Assembly: GCF_001642935.1 (NCBI RefSeq) | Contig: NZ_CP016761.1 | Span: 496,001-560,000 of the forward strand | Origin: Fictibacillus arsenicus | Lineage (GTDB): Bacteria; Bacillota; Bacilli; Bacillales; Fictibacillaceae | Direction: 5' to 3' | DNA: 64,000 nucleotides | Shown here: piece after piece, positions 9,051-18,370 of the stretch | How positions within the stretch are numbered: the stretch's first letter is position 1 | Layout: every line of letters starts with the position of its first letter | Translations under genes and position numbers: made by a program | The notes under the pieces: model-generated | Told to the model about the DNA's origin: nothing | Seen by the model: only the letters and a program-made list of their open reading frames with translations | Databases searched by the model: none

Positions 9051-9087
9051 TAAAAACCCTGTCTCCATTTACTGGACAGGGTTTTTA
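9051..9087 (+). terminator. Rho-independent terminator of the aromatic operon
   Basis: AAAAACCCTGTC and GACAGGGTTTTT form a near-perfect stem around a CATTTACTG-type loop, with T-run. Confidence 0.9.
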
Positions 9088-9219
9088 CTTGTTCCTTCAG
9101 GGAGTTATTATCAAACTAACTACAAACCAATCTTCTTCTACTTTTTTTATAAGGGCTTTTCTGCATATTGCTTGTACATTGGCACATTGAAGCCTAGTTC
9201 TTTCTTACCTGTTTTTTAT

Positions 9220-9282
9220 GATAGCTGTTTGAAAGGTGAATAAGAGGGTAACAAAAAATTGAAGCTTTTTCAAACAACTATC
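9220..9282 (+). repeat. 15-bp inverted repeat around the catalase promoter
   Basis: GATAGCTGTTTGAAA (9220-9234) and TTTCAAACAACTATC (9268-9282) are inverted copies with one mismatch. The left arm contains the putative -35 element; the right arm ends directly at the ribosome site GGGAGG (9284-9289). It could be an operator or a DNA cruciform. As RNA only the right arm would be transcribed from the predicted start. Confidence 0.6.
9227..9251 (+). promoter_or_regulatory. Sigma-B-type promoter of the manganese catalase gene
   Basis: GTTTGA (9227-9232), a 13-bp spacer, then GGGTAA (9246-9251) closely matches the sigma-B consensus GTTTAA-N12-15-GGGTAT. Transcription would start near 9258, giving a leader of about 38 nt. 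Manganese catalases of Bacillus (YdbD) are known general-stress genes, so the prediction is coherent. Motif seen; use inferred. Confidence 0.65.
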
Positions 9283-9295
9283 AGGGAGGTTTCAT

Positions 9296-10147
9296 ATGTT
9301 TCGTCACCAAAAAGAGTTGCAGTTTGAAATTAAGGTAGAACGTCCAGATCCTCAGCTCGCCCGTCAGATTCAGGAAGTTTTAGGCGGACAATTTGGAGAG
9401 ATGACGGTTATGATGCAGTATCTTTTCCAAGGCTTTAACTGCAGGGGAGAAGAAAAGTACAAGGATATGCTCATGGATATTGGAACAGAGGAAATCGGAC
9501 ACGTAGAAATGCTATGTGCAATGATCAGTCAGCTGCTTGATGGTGCTTCTCCAGATGACCAAGCAAAAGCTGCTAAAGATCCCGCTACAGCAGCAATCAT
9601 GGGAGGAATCAACCCGCAGCACTTGCTTGTCAGCGGTCTTGGCGGATTGCCGACTAATTCAAATGGTGTACCTTGGAACGGAGCTTATATTGTAGCTAGC
9701 GGCAACTTGCTTGCAGACATGAGATCAAATTTGCATGCTGAAAGTCAGGGGCGTTTGCAAGTGGCTCGCTTGTATCATATGACGAGGGACGAAGGAGTAC
9801 GTGCTGCTTTCAGAAAAATGTTAGCTCGTGACCGATATCACCAATATCAGTGGATGGCAGCCATTGAAGAGCTTGAACAGAAAAACGGCGTAGTGGTCCC
9901 AGCATCATTCCCGCCAGAAGCAGAATTAGAATCCCAGCCTGAAGCCTATAAGTTTTGGAATCTCTCTGAAGGTCAGGAATCAAAAGAAGGATTGTGGGCA
10001 ACTGGAAGTGCGCAAGACGGAACAGGGGATTTTGTTTATGAAGCAGACCCAGTTCCGCTAGGGAATATCCCTAATCCGGAAATTCCCGCTCCAACGTTGC
10101 ATCATGATTTGGATGGAAAGAAGTTTAAAAACTCAAATGAAGAATAA
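9296..10147 (+). CDS. Manganese catalase (ferritin-like)
   Basis: The 283-residue protein is a dimanganese catalase. The ferritin-like bundle carries the metal-site segments FGEMTVMMQYLFQG, GTEEIGHVEMLCAMI and, near residue 145, a second metal-binding helix with HAESQGRLQVARLY followed by MTRDEGVRAAFRKML. It would disproportionate hydrogen peroxide in the cytoplasm or spore coat. The length and the proline-rich C-terminal tail (PNPEIPAPT) fit the YdbD/YjqC group. The ATG follows GGGAGG. It is monocistronic: a sigma-B-like promoter lies in front and a terminator behind. Confidence 0.92.
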   Translation: MFRHQKELQFEIKVERPDPQLARQIQEVLGGQFGEMTVMMQYLFQGFNCRGEEKYKDMLMDIGTEEIGHVEMLCAMISQLLDGASPDDQAKAAKDPATAAIMGGINPQHLLVSGLGGLPTNSNGVPWNGAYIVASGNLLADMRSNLHAESQGRLQVARLYHMTRDEGVRAAFRKMLARDRYHQYQWMAAIEELEQKNGVVVPASFPPEAELESQPEAYKFWNLSEGQESKEGLWATGSAQDGTGDFVYEADPVPLGNIPNPEIPAPTLHHDLDGKKFKNSNEE

Positions 10148-10158
10148 AAAAGATATTA

Positions 10159-10189
10159 GGTGCACTGCATTTGCAGTGCACTTTTTTTG
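10159..10189 (+). terminator. Rho-independent terminator of the catalase gene
   Basis: GTGCACTGC and GCAGTGCAC (10160-10169 / 10172-10181) form a perfect stem with a short loop and a seven-T tail. Confidence 0.92.
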
Positions 10190-10322
10190 TATGTATATTC
10201 CAATCTCGAATTTTCTCTTTTTTTGTAAAAAAAACAAGGAATATACATTCTCCAATGCGAAATTAATAGGAAGGAAAAAAATTATCTAATAGAGAGACAG
10301 AAATGTTAGAGGGGAGTCTTAC

Positions 10323-11300
10323 ATGAGCGCTAGAAACGAAAATTCATTTGAATATCATCCGCAGCTAAGAGACGTCATAAAAAATGTTGAAAAAGTAATG
10401 GTAGGTAAAAAACAAGTTACAGAATTAACGCTTGTATCTTTGTTGGCTGGAGGGCATGTATTGCTTGAGGATGTGCCTGGAGTAGGGAAAACGATGATGG
10501 TTCGATCAATCGCAAAATCCCTTGGTTTAACATTTAATCGTATTCAGTTTACACCTGATTTATTGCCGTCTGATATGACGGGGGTATCGATATATAATCA
10601 GAAGGACATGAGCTTCGAATTCAGACCTGGTCCGTTAGTCGGAAACGTTATTTTAGCCGATGAAATCAACCGTACATCTCCAAAAACACAATCTGCTTTA
10701 CTTGAATCGATGGAAGAGATGAGCATGACGGTAGATGGGCAAACCCATATCCTTCCTGACCCGTTTTTAGTAATGGCAACACAAAACCCGATCGAGTACG
10801 AAGGAACTTATCCGCTTCCGGAAGCACAGCTGGACCGTTTTTTAATGAAGCTCACAATGGGTTATCCAACGCCAGAAGAAGAATTCAATGTACTGAACGT
10901 AATCGGAAACGAACACCCTATCCATTTGTTACAGCCAGCGATTTCTGCAGAAGAGATTGCTGAACTGAAAACGGCTGTGAGGAATATTTATGTAACTGAT
11001 TCTGTGAAGCGCTATATTGTCGATCTTGTTAATCGTACGCGTAACCACAAGTCCATTGCATTAGGAGTAAGTCCTCGTGGATCACTTTCTCTTTTAAAAG
11101 CTGTACAAGCTTATGCACTGTTAATGAACCGTGATTTTGTAATCCCTGATGATGTGAAATATCTGGCGCCGTTTGTACTTGTGCATCGCGTGCTATTAAA
11201 ACCTGAAGCCCGTTTTGAAGGTGTAACCGCACAAGAGGTGATCAAGGATCTTTTAGCCCGTGTTCCTGCACCTATTCATAAGGAACAGCATGCGAGATGA
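10323..11300 (+). CDS. yeaC: MoxR-family AAA+ ATPase
   Basis: This 325-residue MoxR ATPase has Walker A GVGKT at residues 53-57, Walker B VILADEINR, sensor ATQNPIE, and an arginine-rich lid segment near LGVSPRGSLSLLKA. MoxR proteins act as chaperones that mature or activate partner complexes, often with DUF58/VWA proteins. The stop overlaps the start of the DUF58 gene by 4 bp, so the two are translationally coupled. The order MoxR, DUF58, transglutaminase, guaA matches yeaC-yeaD-yebA-guaA of Bacillus subtilis. Cellular target unknown. Confidence 0.93.
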   Translation: MSARNENSFEYHPQLRDVIKNVEKVMVGKKQVTELTLVSLLAGGHVLLEDVPGVGKTMMVRSIAKSLGLTFNRIQFTPDLLPSDMTGVSIYNQKDMSFEFRPGPLVGNVILADEINRTSPKTQSALLESMEEMSMTVDGQTHILPDPFLVMATQNPIEYEGTYPLPEAQLDRFLMKLTMGYPTPEEEFNVLNVIGNEHPIHLLQPAISAEEIAELKTAVRNIYVTDSVKRYIVDLVNRTRNHKSIALGVSPRGSLSLLKAVQAYALLMNRDFVIPDDVKYLAPFVLVHRVLLKPEARFEGVTAQEVIKDLLARVPAPIHKEQHAR

Positions 11301-12568
11301 AGGCATTACTCCAAAAATTTTGGGAGCGTTATAAAACACCGATAGGGTTTTCAGGGATTATATTTTTATTGCTCGTAACGTTTTCTTTTGCCATGTTTCA
11401 AGGCGGATTCGTAAGCTGGTTTTTATTCTACAGCGTTCTCCCGCTTGTTTTATATTCCGTTGCAATGGCGTTCTATCCCATTCAGCGGCTAAAAATTGAG
11501 CGTATAATTTCAAAACAAAAACTAATGGCTGGAGAAGAAGTGGAGATTACGATCCTGGTGACGCGCCGCAGCAACTTCCCTCTTTTTTACGTCGTATTGG
11601 AGGACGTGCTGCCGGAAGCACTGCTTCGTGAAACCCGCTATGAAGGGAACACCCATCAGATTCAATCCCGTATTCTGATGTTTCCTTTGTTCCGCAAACG
11701 CCTGGAATATTCGTACACGATTAACCCAGCACCTCGCGGGTTATTTAAATTTGATCAAATCATGGTGAAGACGGGCGACATCTTCGGTTTTGTATTAAAA
11801 AGTACGAGTGTATCGGTTAAAGATCAAATTTTTGTTTATCCGCAGTATCAAGATATTGAACGCTGGGAAAATGGAAAAATGCTTCAAACCGGTATGAAAA
11901 AGGTTGGTAAGCGATCATTTACAGATTACACGTCTACAGTAAGTGTGCGTGACTATGTAGCTGGTGACAGAATGAACTGGCTGCATTGGAAGGCGAGTGC
12001 AAGGTCCAATAAGCTGCTTACAAAAGTGTTCGAGCAGCAGAGGAATGATGATTTTGTAATTGTTCTGGATCATTGCGAAAAAAGCTATGGAGCAAACGAC
12101 TGGCTTTTCGAGCGGGGAGTATCGCTTGCGGCATCTCTCGTTCATTTTTCAATCTCAAAAGGCGGTTCGATCGGTTATCATCCTTTTAAAGGAAAAGAGA
12201 TCCCGATGAACATAGGGGTTGAACAGGAATGGCGCATCTTTCATGAACTGGCTAAAGTGAAGGCGGAGATTAAAGAACCTTTCGAAGAACGCTTGAAGCA
12301 GGAATACATGATTGGTCATATGGAGGGGAAGACAGCGTTGATTATCTCCCCTAACCTAACTGAATACACGATGAAAACATTGGAACTTATAGCTTCAAGA
12401 CAGCAAACGAATGTTATTTTCTTTTACCTGGCTTTGGAGCCTAAGCTGACTAGCCAGGAACTGACGTATATGAACCGGATCAGGCAATGCGGGGTTCCGG
12501 TGACACCGATTATCGGCTCTGACTTTAATGAATCACTGAAGGCAGGTGGAATGTATGCAACAATCTAA
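11297..12568 (+). CDS. yeaD: DUF58-domain membrane protein
   Basis: The 423-residue protein starts with two transmembrane segments (about 17-33 and 38-55), followed by a beta-rich region and the DUF58 signature SVRDYVAGDRMNWLHWKASA around residue 215. DUF58 proteins have a VWA-like fold and work with MoxR ATPases. Start and stop both overlap neighbours, so this is the middle gene of a tight three-gene operon. The function is not known; a cell-surface or membrane-stress role is suggested by partners. Confidence 0.9.
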   Translation: MKALLQKFWERYKTPIGFSGIIFLLLVTFSFAMFQGGFVSWFLFYSVLPLVLYSVAMAFYPIQRLKIERIISKQKLMAGEEVEITILVTRRSNFPLFYVVLEDVLPEALLRETRYEGNTHQIQSRILMFPLFRKRLEYSYTINPAPRGLFKFDQIMVKTGDIFGFVLKSTSVSVKDQIFVYPQYQDIERWENGKMLQTGMKKVGKRSFTDYTSTVSVRDYVAGDRMNWLHWKASARSNKLLTKVFEQQRNDDFVIVLDHCEKSYGANDWLFERGVSLAASLVHFSISKGGSIGYHPFKGKEIPMNIGVEQEWRIFHELAKVKAEIKEPFEERLKQEYMIGHMEGKTALIISPNLTEYTMKTLELIASRQQTNVIFFYLALEPKLTSQELTYMNRIRQCGVPVTPIIGSDFNESLKAGGMYATI

Positions 12569-14747
12569 ACAACAGCCTTCAACCCTGCATACACTTGTCC
12601 TTTACGGTTTAGGATTCCTTCTTTTATGGGAATGGCTAAGACCGTTAAAAGATATCACAACCACAGATGATATTAACATTTTTGTGATGTATACGATGTT
12701 CTTGTTCATCGTGACGTACTTTCAGCTTCCGTTTTGGATCTCATTTCCGGTAAAGCTTGGAGCCCTGCTGTACGCATTGCATTCTCTTTATTTTTTTGAT
12801 GTATTTTTATCATTTAAGTGGGTTCCGTATCTGCTAGAGGATATTAGTTACAACTTAACTTTATTTTCAGATCAGAACTGGAATGAAATGACCTCGCTCA
12901 GCCGCTCATTGCTGTTCTTCATATTGTTATGGCTAGTGAGCTATCTGATGCACTATTGGCTGATTCAAACGAGGCGCATCTTCTTGTTTTTCTTAATTAC
13001 CGTTATCTACATTTCAATTCTTGATACGTTTACGGTTTATGATGCGAAACTTGCAATCATACGAACTGTATTCATCGGGTTGCTGCTGATCGGTATTTTA
13101 AGAATGATGAAAATTATTGAAACTGAAGGATTTTCATTATTAAAAGGGAAGTTTCCTGTTCTTTGGGTTGCGCCTCTTTCAGGGGTAATCGCACTGTCGT
13201 CTGTATTGGGGTATGTAGCTCCTAAAGCTTCGCCACTATGGCCTGATCCGGTTCCGTTCATTCAAAATTTATCTGGAAAAGAAGACGTTGGAGAAGGCGG
13301 AAAAGGCAGCGGTATAGCGAAAATCGGGTATGGCGAGAACGACAGCCAGCTAGGCGGTCCGTTTGAATTCGACTATACACCTATTTTTAAAACGTATGAT
13401 AACGCGAGACATTATTGGAGAATTGAAACGAAAGAGTTCTACACGGGCAAAGGATGGGAAAACAAGATCCCAACAACGGCTGTCCCGGTTGATGCAAATC
13501 AGCCTTCCGCTCAGACAGATTATACAAAAATCTGGGAAGAAGGACTTGAGATGGAGGACAACACAGCCAGAATAGAAGCTGAAAAAGGGAAAGAATATTC
13601 GTTTCTTATGATTCCTGGAAAGCTGACGAAAATCGATGCGGATCCTGACACGACTTATCAGCTAGATGGGGTAAAAGGGAAAATTTCAACATTCCAAAAT
13701 GGGGGAGAAGTTAAACTGTCCTCTTATTCCATGAACTATCAGCTTCCTGTATTAAAAGAAGAACAGCTTAAAGAATCAACGAATTCGTATCCGCAGTATG
13801 TTACGGATAACTACCTGCAGCTGCCGGAAACGCTGCCGCAAAGAGTCAGAGATTTAGCCGCAGAAATTACAGCCGATCAGCCAACGATCTATGATAAGGT
13901 AAAGACAGTTGAAGGATACTTTGCGAAAGAAGCTTATGGTTATAACACGATTGAAGTAGGGGTACCTGAAGATGACGAAGATTATGTTGATCAATTTCTT
14001 TTTGAAACAAGAAAAGGGTATTGTGATAACTTCTCGACTTCGATGATCGTTATACTGAGATCTGTCGGAATCCCTGCGCGCTGGGTGAAAGGTTTTACGC
14101 CGGGTACTTTTGAAGGTATGGGGGATGGCGGACTTCGTGAATATACGGTTACGAACGCAAACGCTCACTCTTGGGTAGAAGTGTACTTTTCTGGAATTGG
14201 ATGGGTGCCTTTTGAGCCTACACGCGGCTTCGATAATCCATTCCAGCCAGAAGAAGATAAGAAGGAATCTGCACCAGCTGCAGCAGTTCCTGATCAGCCG
14301 GACAAACCTGAAAAAGATTTAAACGATAAAAAATCTGCTTCATCTGAAACAAAAAGCTTTGCGTCCATGTTAAAAACAGCGGGCTATGCAGCAGCAGGAT
14401 TGATCATTTTACTATTAATCGCTGCAGGACTGGCATATTTGTTCCGCAGAAAATGGCTGCGTCAATATACAATCTGGCGATACAAACGCAAACAAGGTTC
14501 CGAAACGTTTGAAGAAGCATTTGAAAGACTTCTATGGCTGCTAAAAGTATACGGAATCAGAAGACAGCCTGCATTTACACTTAGAGAATACGCACTTTAC
14601 GTCGATCGTGCACTTGATACAAAAGACATGAAAATTTTAGCAAAAGCGTATGAAGGTGTTCAATTCAGTCCGAAAAAACAGACAGATTTATGGAACGATT
14701 TCCACCGTGAATTGTGGGAAAATTTAATTAAAAGAATCCGCCCTTGA
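12555..14747 (+). CDS. yebA: Membrane-bound transglutaminase-like protein (DUF3488/DUF4129)
   Basis: The protein is about 730 residues. It begins with about six transmembrane helices (1-225), continues with an extracellular transglutaminase-like domain (catalytic Cys in KGYCDNFSTSM, His in NANAHSWVEV, Asp/Glu region in WVPFEPTRGF), then an acidic linker, a further transmembrane helix near residue 615 and a cytoplasmic DUF4129 tail. ATG 12555 behind AGGTGGA is preferred to GTG 12546; it overlaps yeaD by 14 bp. It may cleave or crosslink peptides at the cell surface. Its stop codon overlaps the predicted guaA promoter. Confidence 0.88.
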   Translation: MQQSKQQPSTLHTLVLYGLGFLLLWEWLRPLKDITTTDDINIFVMYTMFLFIVTYFQLPFWISFPVKLGALLYALHSLYFFDVFLSFKWVPYLLEDISYNLTLFSDQNWNEMTSLSRSLLFFILLWLVSYLMHYWLIQTRRIFLFFLITVIYISILDTFTVYDAKLAIIRTVFIGLLLIGILRMMKIIETEGFSLLKGKFPVLWVAPLSGVIALSSVLGYVAPKASPLWPDPVPFIQNLSGKEDVGEGGKGSGIAKIGYGENDSQLGGPFEFDYTPIFKTYDNARHYWRIETKEFYTGKGWENKIPTTAVPVDANQPSAQTDYTKIWEEGLEMEDNTARIEAEKGKEYSFLMIPGKLTKIDADPDTTYQLDGVKGKISTFQNGGEVKLSSYSMNYQLPVLKEEQLKESTNSYPQYVTDNYLQLPETLPQRVRDLAAEITADQPTIYDKVKTVEGYFAKEAYGYNTIEVGVPEDDEDYVDQFLFETRKGYCDNFSTSMIVILRSVGIPARWVKGFTPGTFEGMGDGGLREYTVTNANAHSWVEVYFSGIGWVPFEPTRGFDNPFQPEEDKKESAPAAAVPDQPDKPEKDLNDKKSASSETKSFASMLKTAGYAAAGLIILLLIAAGLAYLFRRKWLRQYTIWRYKRKQGSETFEEAFERLLWLLKVYGIRRQPAFTLREYALYVDRALDTKDMKILAKAYEGVQFSPKKQTDLWNDFHRELWENLIKRIRP

Positions 14748-14772
14748 CCGCTATAGAAGGCATTGTTATTAT
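14744..14772 (+). promoter_or_regulatory. Sigma-A promoter for guaA
   Basis: TTGACC (14744-14749), a 17-bp spacer and TATTAT (14767-14772) lie directly over the stop codon of yebA, so transcription would begin near 14779, about 25 bp before the riboswitch. Confidence 0.65.
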
Positions 14773-14804
14773 GTCTTTAAGATTATAGCGTCAGATCATA
14801 TTCT

Positions 14805-14919
14805 CCTTCGTATATCCTCGATAATAAGGTTCGAGAGTCTCTACCGGGTTGCCATTAACAACCTGACTATGAAGGCAGGGTTCTTTATAGCTATTTAAGG
14901 AATTCTGCCTTTGTTTTTT
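14805..14919 (+). ncRNA. Guanine-class purine riboswitch with terminator, controlling guaA
   Basis: The aptamer (about 14805-14875) has the P1 arms CTTC/GAAG, the conserved core segments TCTCTACCGGG and CATTAACA, and the J3/1 sequence GACTATG. The C in GACTATG (position 74 of the xpt aptamer) pairs with guanine or hypoxanthine; adenine switches have T there. P1 is followed by an intrinsic terminator whose left arm AAGGCAG (14872-14878) overlaps the 3' side of P1 and whose right arm CTGCCTT precedes a T-rich tract. Guanine binding would therefore stop transcription of guaA. Confidence 0.92.
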
Positions 14920-15023
14920 ATGTACAAAACAAGGGTGGAATTCTTTTTGTTTTACTTTTTGATAGTGTAAAGTAAGACAAGCTGACGGATACTATAGCTG
15001 ACATTAATAGATGGGGTGAGTAC

Positions 15024-16580
15024 ATGCACGAAATGAATGACTTGCACGTAATGAGCGAAATGATCGTAGTGTTGGATTTCGGCGGACAGTACAATCAGTT
15101 GATTGCACGCCGTATCCGTGATTTAGGAGTATACAGCGAGCTTCATCCGCATACAACAACTGCGGAAGATATAAAAAAGATGAATCCAAAGGGAATTATT
15201 TTCTCTGGAGGACCAAACTCTGTTTATGCAGAAGGTTCACCGGCTTGTGATGAAGCGATTTTTGACTTGGGCATCCCTGTGCTTGGTATCTGCTACGGTA
15301 TGCAGCTTATGAGCCATCATTTTGGCGGGAAAGTTGAGCGTGCAAGCCACCGTGAATACGGAAAAGCTCAGATTACAGTTACAAATACAAACAAACTTTA
15401 TGAAAACCTTCCCGAGCAGCAAGTCGTATGGATGAGCCATAGTGACCTTGTTGTTGCGCCGCCTGAAGGTTTTGTTACAGATGCAACAAGCCTGTCTTGC
15501 CCTGTAGCAGCAATGAGTGATGTTTCCCGCCAGCTATATGGCGTTCAGTTCCACCCGGAAGTTCGTCACTCAGAATTCGGTATCGAGTTCTTAGATAACT
15601 TTGTAAAGTCCGTTTGCGGCTGTGAAGGAAACTGGACGATGGAAAACTGGATCGAAGACGAAGTACAGAAGATCCGTGAAGTAGTGGGAGAGAAAAAAGT
15701 AATCTGCGCTATGTCAGGTGGAGTAGATTCTTCTGTAGTAGCCGTGCTTGTTCATAAGGCTATCGGTGATCAGCTGACATGTATCTTCGTAGATCATGGA
15801 TTACTTCGTAAAGATGAAGCAGATCAAGTTATGAAAACATTCAGCGAAGGCTTTAACATCAACATCATCAAAGTTGATGCGAAGGAACGTTTCTTAAGCA
15901 AGCTTGAAGGTGTTTCTGATCCTGAGAAAAAGCGTAAGATCATCGGTAACGAATTCATCTACGTATTTGATGAAGAAGCATCCAACCTTCAAGGCATCGA
16001 GTTTCTGGCTCAAGGTACTCTTTACACTGATATCGTAGAGAGCGGAACTGCAACAGCTCAAACAATCAAGTCTCACCATAACGTTGGCGGACTACCTGAA
16101 GATATGCAGTTCAAGCTTATCGAACCTCTTAACACACTTTTCAAAGACGAAGTGCGTAAAGTAGGTACAGAGCTTGGTATTCCTGAACATATCGTATGGC
16201 GTCAGCCGTTCCCAGGCCCAGGTCTTGGAATCCGCGTTCTTGGAGCGATTACAGAAGAGAAGCTCGAAATCGTTCGTGAATCAGACGCGATCCTTCGTGA
16301 AGAAATCTTGAATGCTGGATTAGATCGTGATGTGTGGCAGTATTTCACGGTGTTGCCTGATATCCGAAGTGTTGGGGTAATGGGAGATGCTCGTACTTAC
16401 GATTACACGATCGGTATCCGTGCTGTAACATCAATCGATGGAATGACATCTGACTGGGCTCGTATCCCGTTTGATGTATTAGAGAAAATTTCTACACGTA
16501 TCGTAAACGAAGTAAATCACATCAACCGAGTAGTTTATGATATTACTTCTAAGCCGCCGGCAACGATCGAGTGGGAATAG
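15024..16580 (+). CDS. guaA: GMP synthase (glutamine-hydrolysing)
   Basis: The 518-residue enzyme makes GMP from XMP, ATP and glutamine. The N-terminal class I glutamine amidotransferase has its nucleophile in GICYGMQLM and the His-Glu pair in GVQFHPEV. The ATP pyrophosphatase P-loop is SGGVDSS, and the C-terminal dimerisation domain ends in [12 protein letters not shown] 15024 follows GGGGTGAG; internal ATGs lie before the conserved [14 protein letters not shown] and could shorten the N-terminus by up to 12 residues. Regulated by the upstream guanine riboswitch. Confidence 0.97.
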   Translation: MHEMNDLHVMSEMIVVLDFGGQYNQLIARRIRDLGVYSELHPHTTTAEDIKKMNPKGIIFSGGPNSVYAEGSPACDEAIFDLGIPVLGICYGMQLMSHHFGGKVERASHREYGKAQITVTNTNKLYENLPEQQVVWMSHSDLVVAPPEGFVTDATSLSCPVAAMSDVSRQLYGVQFHPEVRHSEFGIEFLDNFVKSVCGCEGNWTMENWIEDEVQKIREVVGEKKVICAMSGGVDSSVVAVLVHKAIGDQLTCIFVDHGLLRKDEADQVMKTFSEGFNINIIKVDAKERFLSKLEGVSDPEKKRKIIGNEFIYVFDEEASNLQGIEFLAQGTLYTDIVESGTATAQTIKSHHNVGGLPEDMQFKLIEPLNTLFKDEVRKVGTELGIPEHIVWRQPFPGPGLGIRVLGAITEEKLEIVRESDAILREEILNAGLDRDVWQYFTVLPDIRSVGVMGDARTYDYTIGIRAVTSIDGMTSDWARIPFDVLEKISTRIVNEVNHINRVVYDITSKPPATIEWE

Positions 16581-16642
16581 GGTGAAAAAAGTAAAAACCG
16601 AACGATTATAGCAAAATAACATATAATTATTCGGAAAAGTGC

Positions 16643-16671
16643 TTGACGAACGACAAAGTTCTACCTATACT
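16643..16671 (+). promoter_or_regulatory. Sigma-A promoter for pbuG
   Basis: TTGACG (16643-16648), a 17-bp spacer and TATACT (16666-16671). The predicted start lies about 20 bp before the aptamer. Confidence 0.8.
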
Positions 16672-16699
16672 CAAGATGTAAATAAAATCAAATGAATTT

Positions 16700-16877
16700 C
16701 CTACGTATAATATCGGGGATATGGCCCGAAAGTTTCTACCAGACTGCCGTAAATGGTCTGACTACGGAGGATTATTGAAATATTGCATGTGTTGATTTTT
16801 TGGCTGGCATATGTACGGTTTCTTTAACCTTTTCGTATTCAGACCCAAGGGCGAGTCCCTTGGGTCTTTTGTTTTTT
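16700..16877 (+). ncRNA. Guanine-class purine riboswitch with terminator, controlling pbuG
   Basis: Aptamer at about 16700-16769: P1 CCTACGT/ACGGAGG with one mismatch, ATAATATC, GTTTCTACC, CCGTAAATGG and GACTACGG (C at the specificity position, so guanine or hypoxanthine). After a linker of about 70 nt an intrinsic terminator (AGACCCAAGGG / CCCTTGGGTCT, 16841-16866, with T-run) precedes pbuG. The whole untranslated leader from promoter to start codon is explained by this element. Confidence 0.93.
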
Positions 16878-16909
16878 AATGCGTAGGCGCGTATAGGGGG
16901 AAAAGAGAG

Positions 16910-18208
16910 ATGGAACGGTATTTTGGCTTTAAGGATTTTAATACAAGTTACAAAAAAGAAGCAACAGCAGGTTTAACGACATTTCTTGCGATGGCTTATA
17001 TTCTGTTCGTTAACCCGATGGTTCTTGGTGACGCTGGCATGGATAAAGGAGCTGTATTTACAGCTACTGCACTTGCTGCAGCATTTGGGACATTGTTCAT
17101 GGGAATCGTCGCAAAATATCCGATCGCGTTAGCGCCGGGTATGGGACTTAATGCATTCTTTGCATACTCCGTTGTTTTAGTTATGGGTATTCCTTGGCAG
17201 ACTGCACTTGCCGGAGTATTGATGTCTGGAATTATCTTTATTTTTATTACATTATTTAAGATTCGCGAAACGATCATTAACGCAATTCCTCAAGATTTAA
17301 AATTTGCAGCCGCATCTGGTATTGGACTATTTATTGCTTTTATCGGTTTAAAAAATGCAGGTATCATCGCTGAAAATAACGCAACACTCGTGTCCCTTGG
17401 TGACTTAACTCAAGGACCAACGTTGCTAGCAATCTTTGGATTTATCGTAACGATTCTTATGATGATCCGAAACATCCGTGGAGGTATCTTCTACGGAATG
17501 GTGATTACAGCAGTTGTAGGTATTTTCGCTGGCTTGATCGATAAGCCTGATAAAATCGTAGGGGCTATCCCAAGCCTTGCGCCAACATTCGGCCAGGCAT
17601 TCAGCCACTTTGATCAAATTTTCACTGTAGAAATGATGATCGTCGTCCTAACGTTCTTTATCGTTGATTTCTTTGATACAGCGGGGACGCTAATGGCAGT
17701 TTCTTCCCAAGCAGGGATCATGAAAGACAACAAACTGCCTCGTGCAGGTAAAGCCTTACTTGCCGATTCATCAGCAATTGCAGTCGGAGCGGTTCTAGGA
17801 ACATCGTCAACAACAGCTTACATCGAGTCAGCTTCAGGTGTAGCAGCAGGCGGACGTACAGGATTCACATCTGTAGTAACAGGAGCATTGTTCTTATTAG
17901 CATTATTCTTCTCACCGTTATTAGTCGTTGTAACGCCATCTGTAACGGCACCAGCATTGATCATCGTAGGTGTATTGATGGTTTCTGTTCTTAGCAAAAT
18001 CAAATGGGATCGTTTAGAAATCGCAGTACCAGCATTCTTAACATTAATCGCAATGCCGCTCACATACAGCATCGCAACAGGAATTGCACTAGGGTTTGTT
18101 ATGTATCCATTAACGATGACTGTAAAAGGCCGCGTAAAAGAAATTCATCCGATCATGTGGGTGCTATTCGTAATCTTTATCAGTTACTTCGTATTCTTAG
18201 TGGAATAG
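16910..18208 (+). CDS. pbuG: Hypoxanthine/guanine permease
   Basis: This is a 432-residue, roughly 12-14-helix transporter of the AzgA-type nucleobase permease family, starting MERYFGFKDFNTSYKKEA. Family segments include VNPMVLGDAGMDKGAVFTAT, LAPGMGLNAFFAYSV and VDFFDTAGTLMAVS. It imports guanine and hypoxanthine. Placement after guaA and the guanine riboswitch matches pbuG of Bacillus. The ATG lies behind GGGGGAAAAGAGAG. Confidence 0.95.
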   Translation: MERYFGFKDFNTSYKKEATAGLTTFLAMAYILFVNPMVLGDAGMDKGAVFTATALAAAFGTLFMGIVAKYPIALAPGMGLNAFFAYSVVLVMGIPWQTALAGVLMSGIIFIFITLFKIRETIINAIPQDLKFAAASGIGLFIAFIGLKNAGIIAENNATLVSLGDLTQGPTLLAIFGFIVTILMMIRNIRGGIFYGMVITAVVGIFAGLIDKPDKIVGAIPSLAPTFGQAFSHFDQIFTVEMMIVVLTFFIVDFFDTAGTLMAVSSQAGIMKDNKLPRAGKALLADSSAIAVGAVLGTSSTTAYIESASGVAAGGRTGFTSVVTGALFLLALFFSPLLVVVTPSVTAPALIIVGVLMVSVLSKIKWDRLEIAVPAFLTLIAMPLTYSIATGIALGFVMYPLTMTVKGRVKEIHPIMWVLFVIFISYFVFLVE

Positions 18209-18221
18209 AGAGAATCAATTG

Positions 18222-18254
18222 CAGGAATGTCCGAAAACGGGCATTCCTTTTTTA
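18222..18254 (+). terminator. Rho-independent terminator of pbuG
   Basis: AGGAATG-TCCG and CGGG-CATTCCT form the stem; seven Ts follow. Confidence 0.9.
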
Positions 18255-18370
18255 TGTTTAGAGAAAAAGAAATAATGTGGGGAGCCGATATCTTTAAAGA
18301 AGAAAGGTGCTAAAGTATAGTTTCTTCATTATAATAGTGTGCAGATTGAGTGTTAAGGAGAAGTGGGGAA

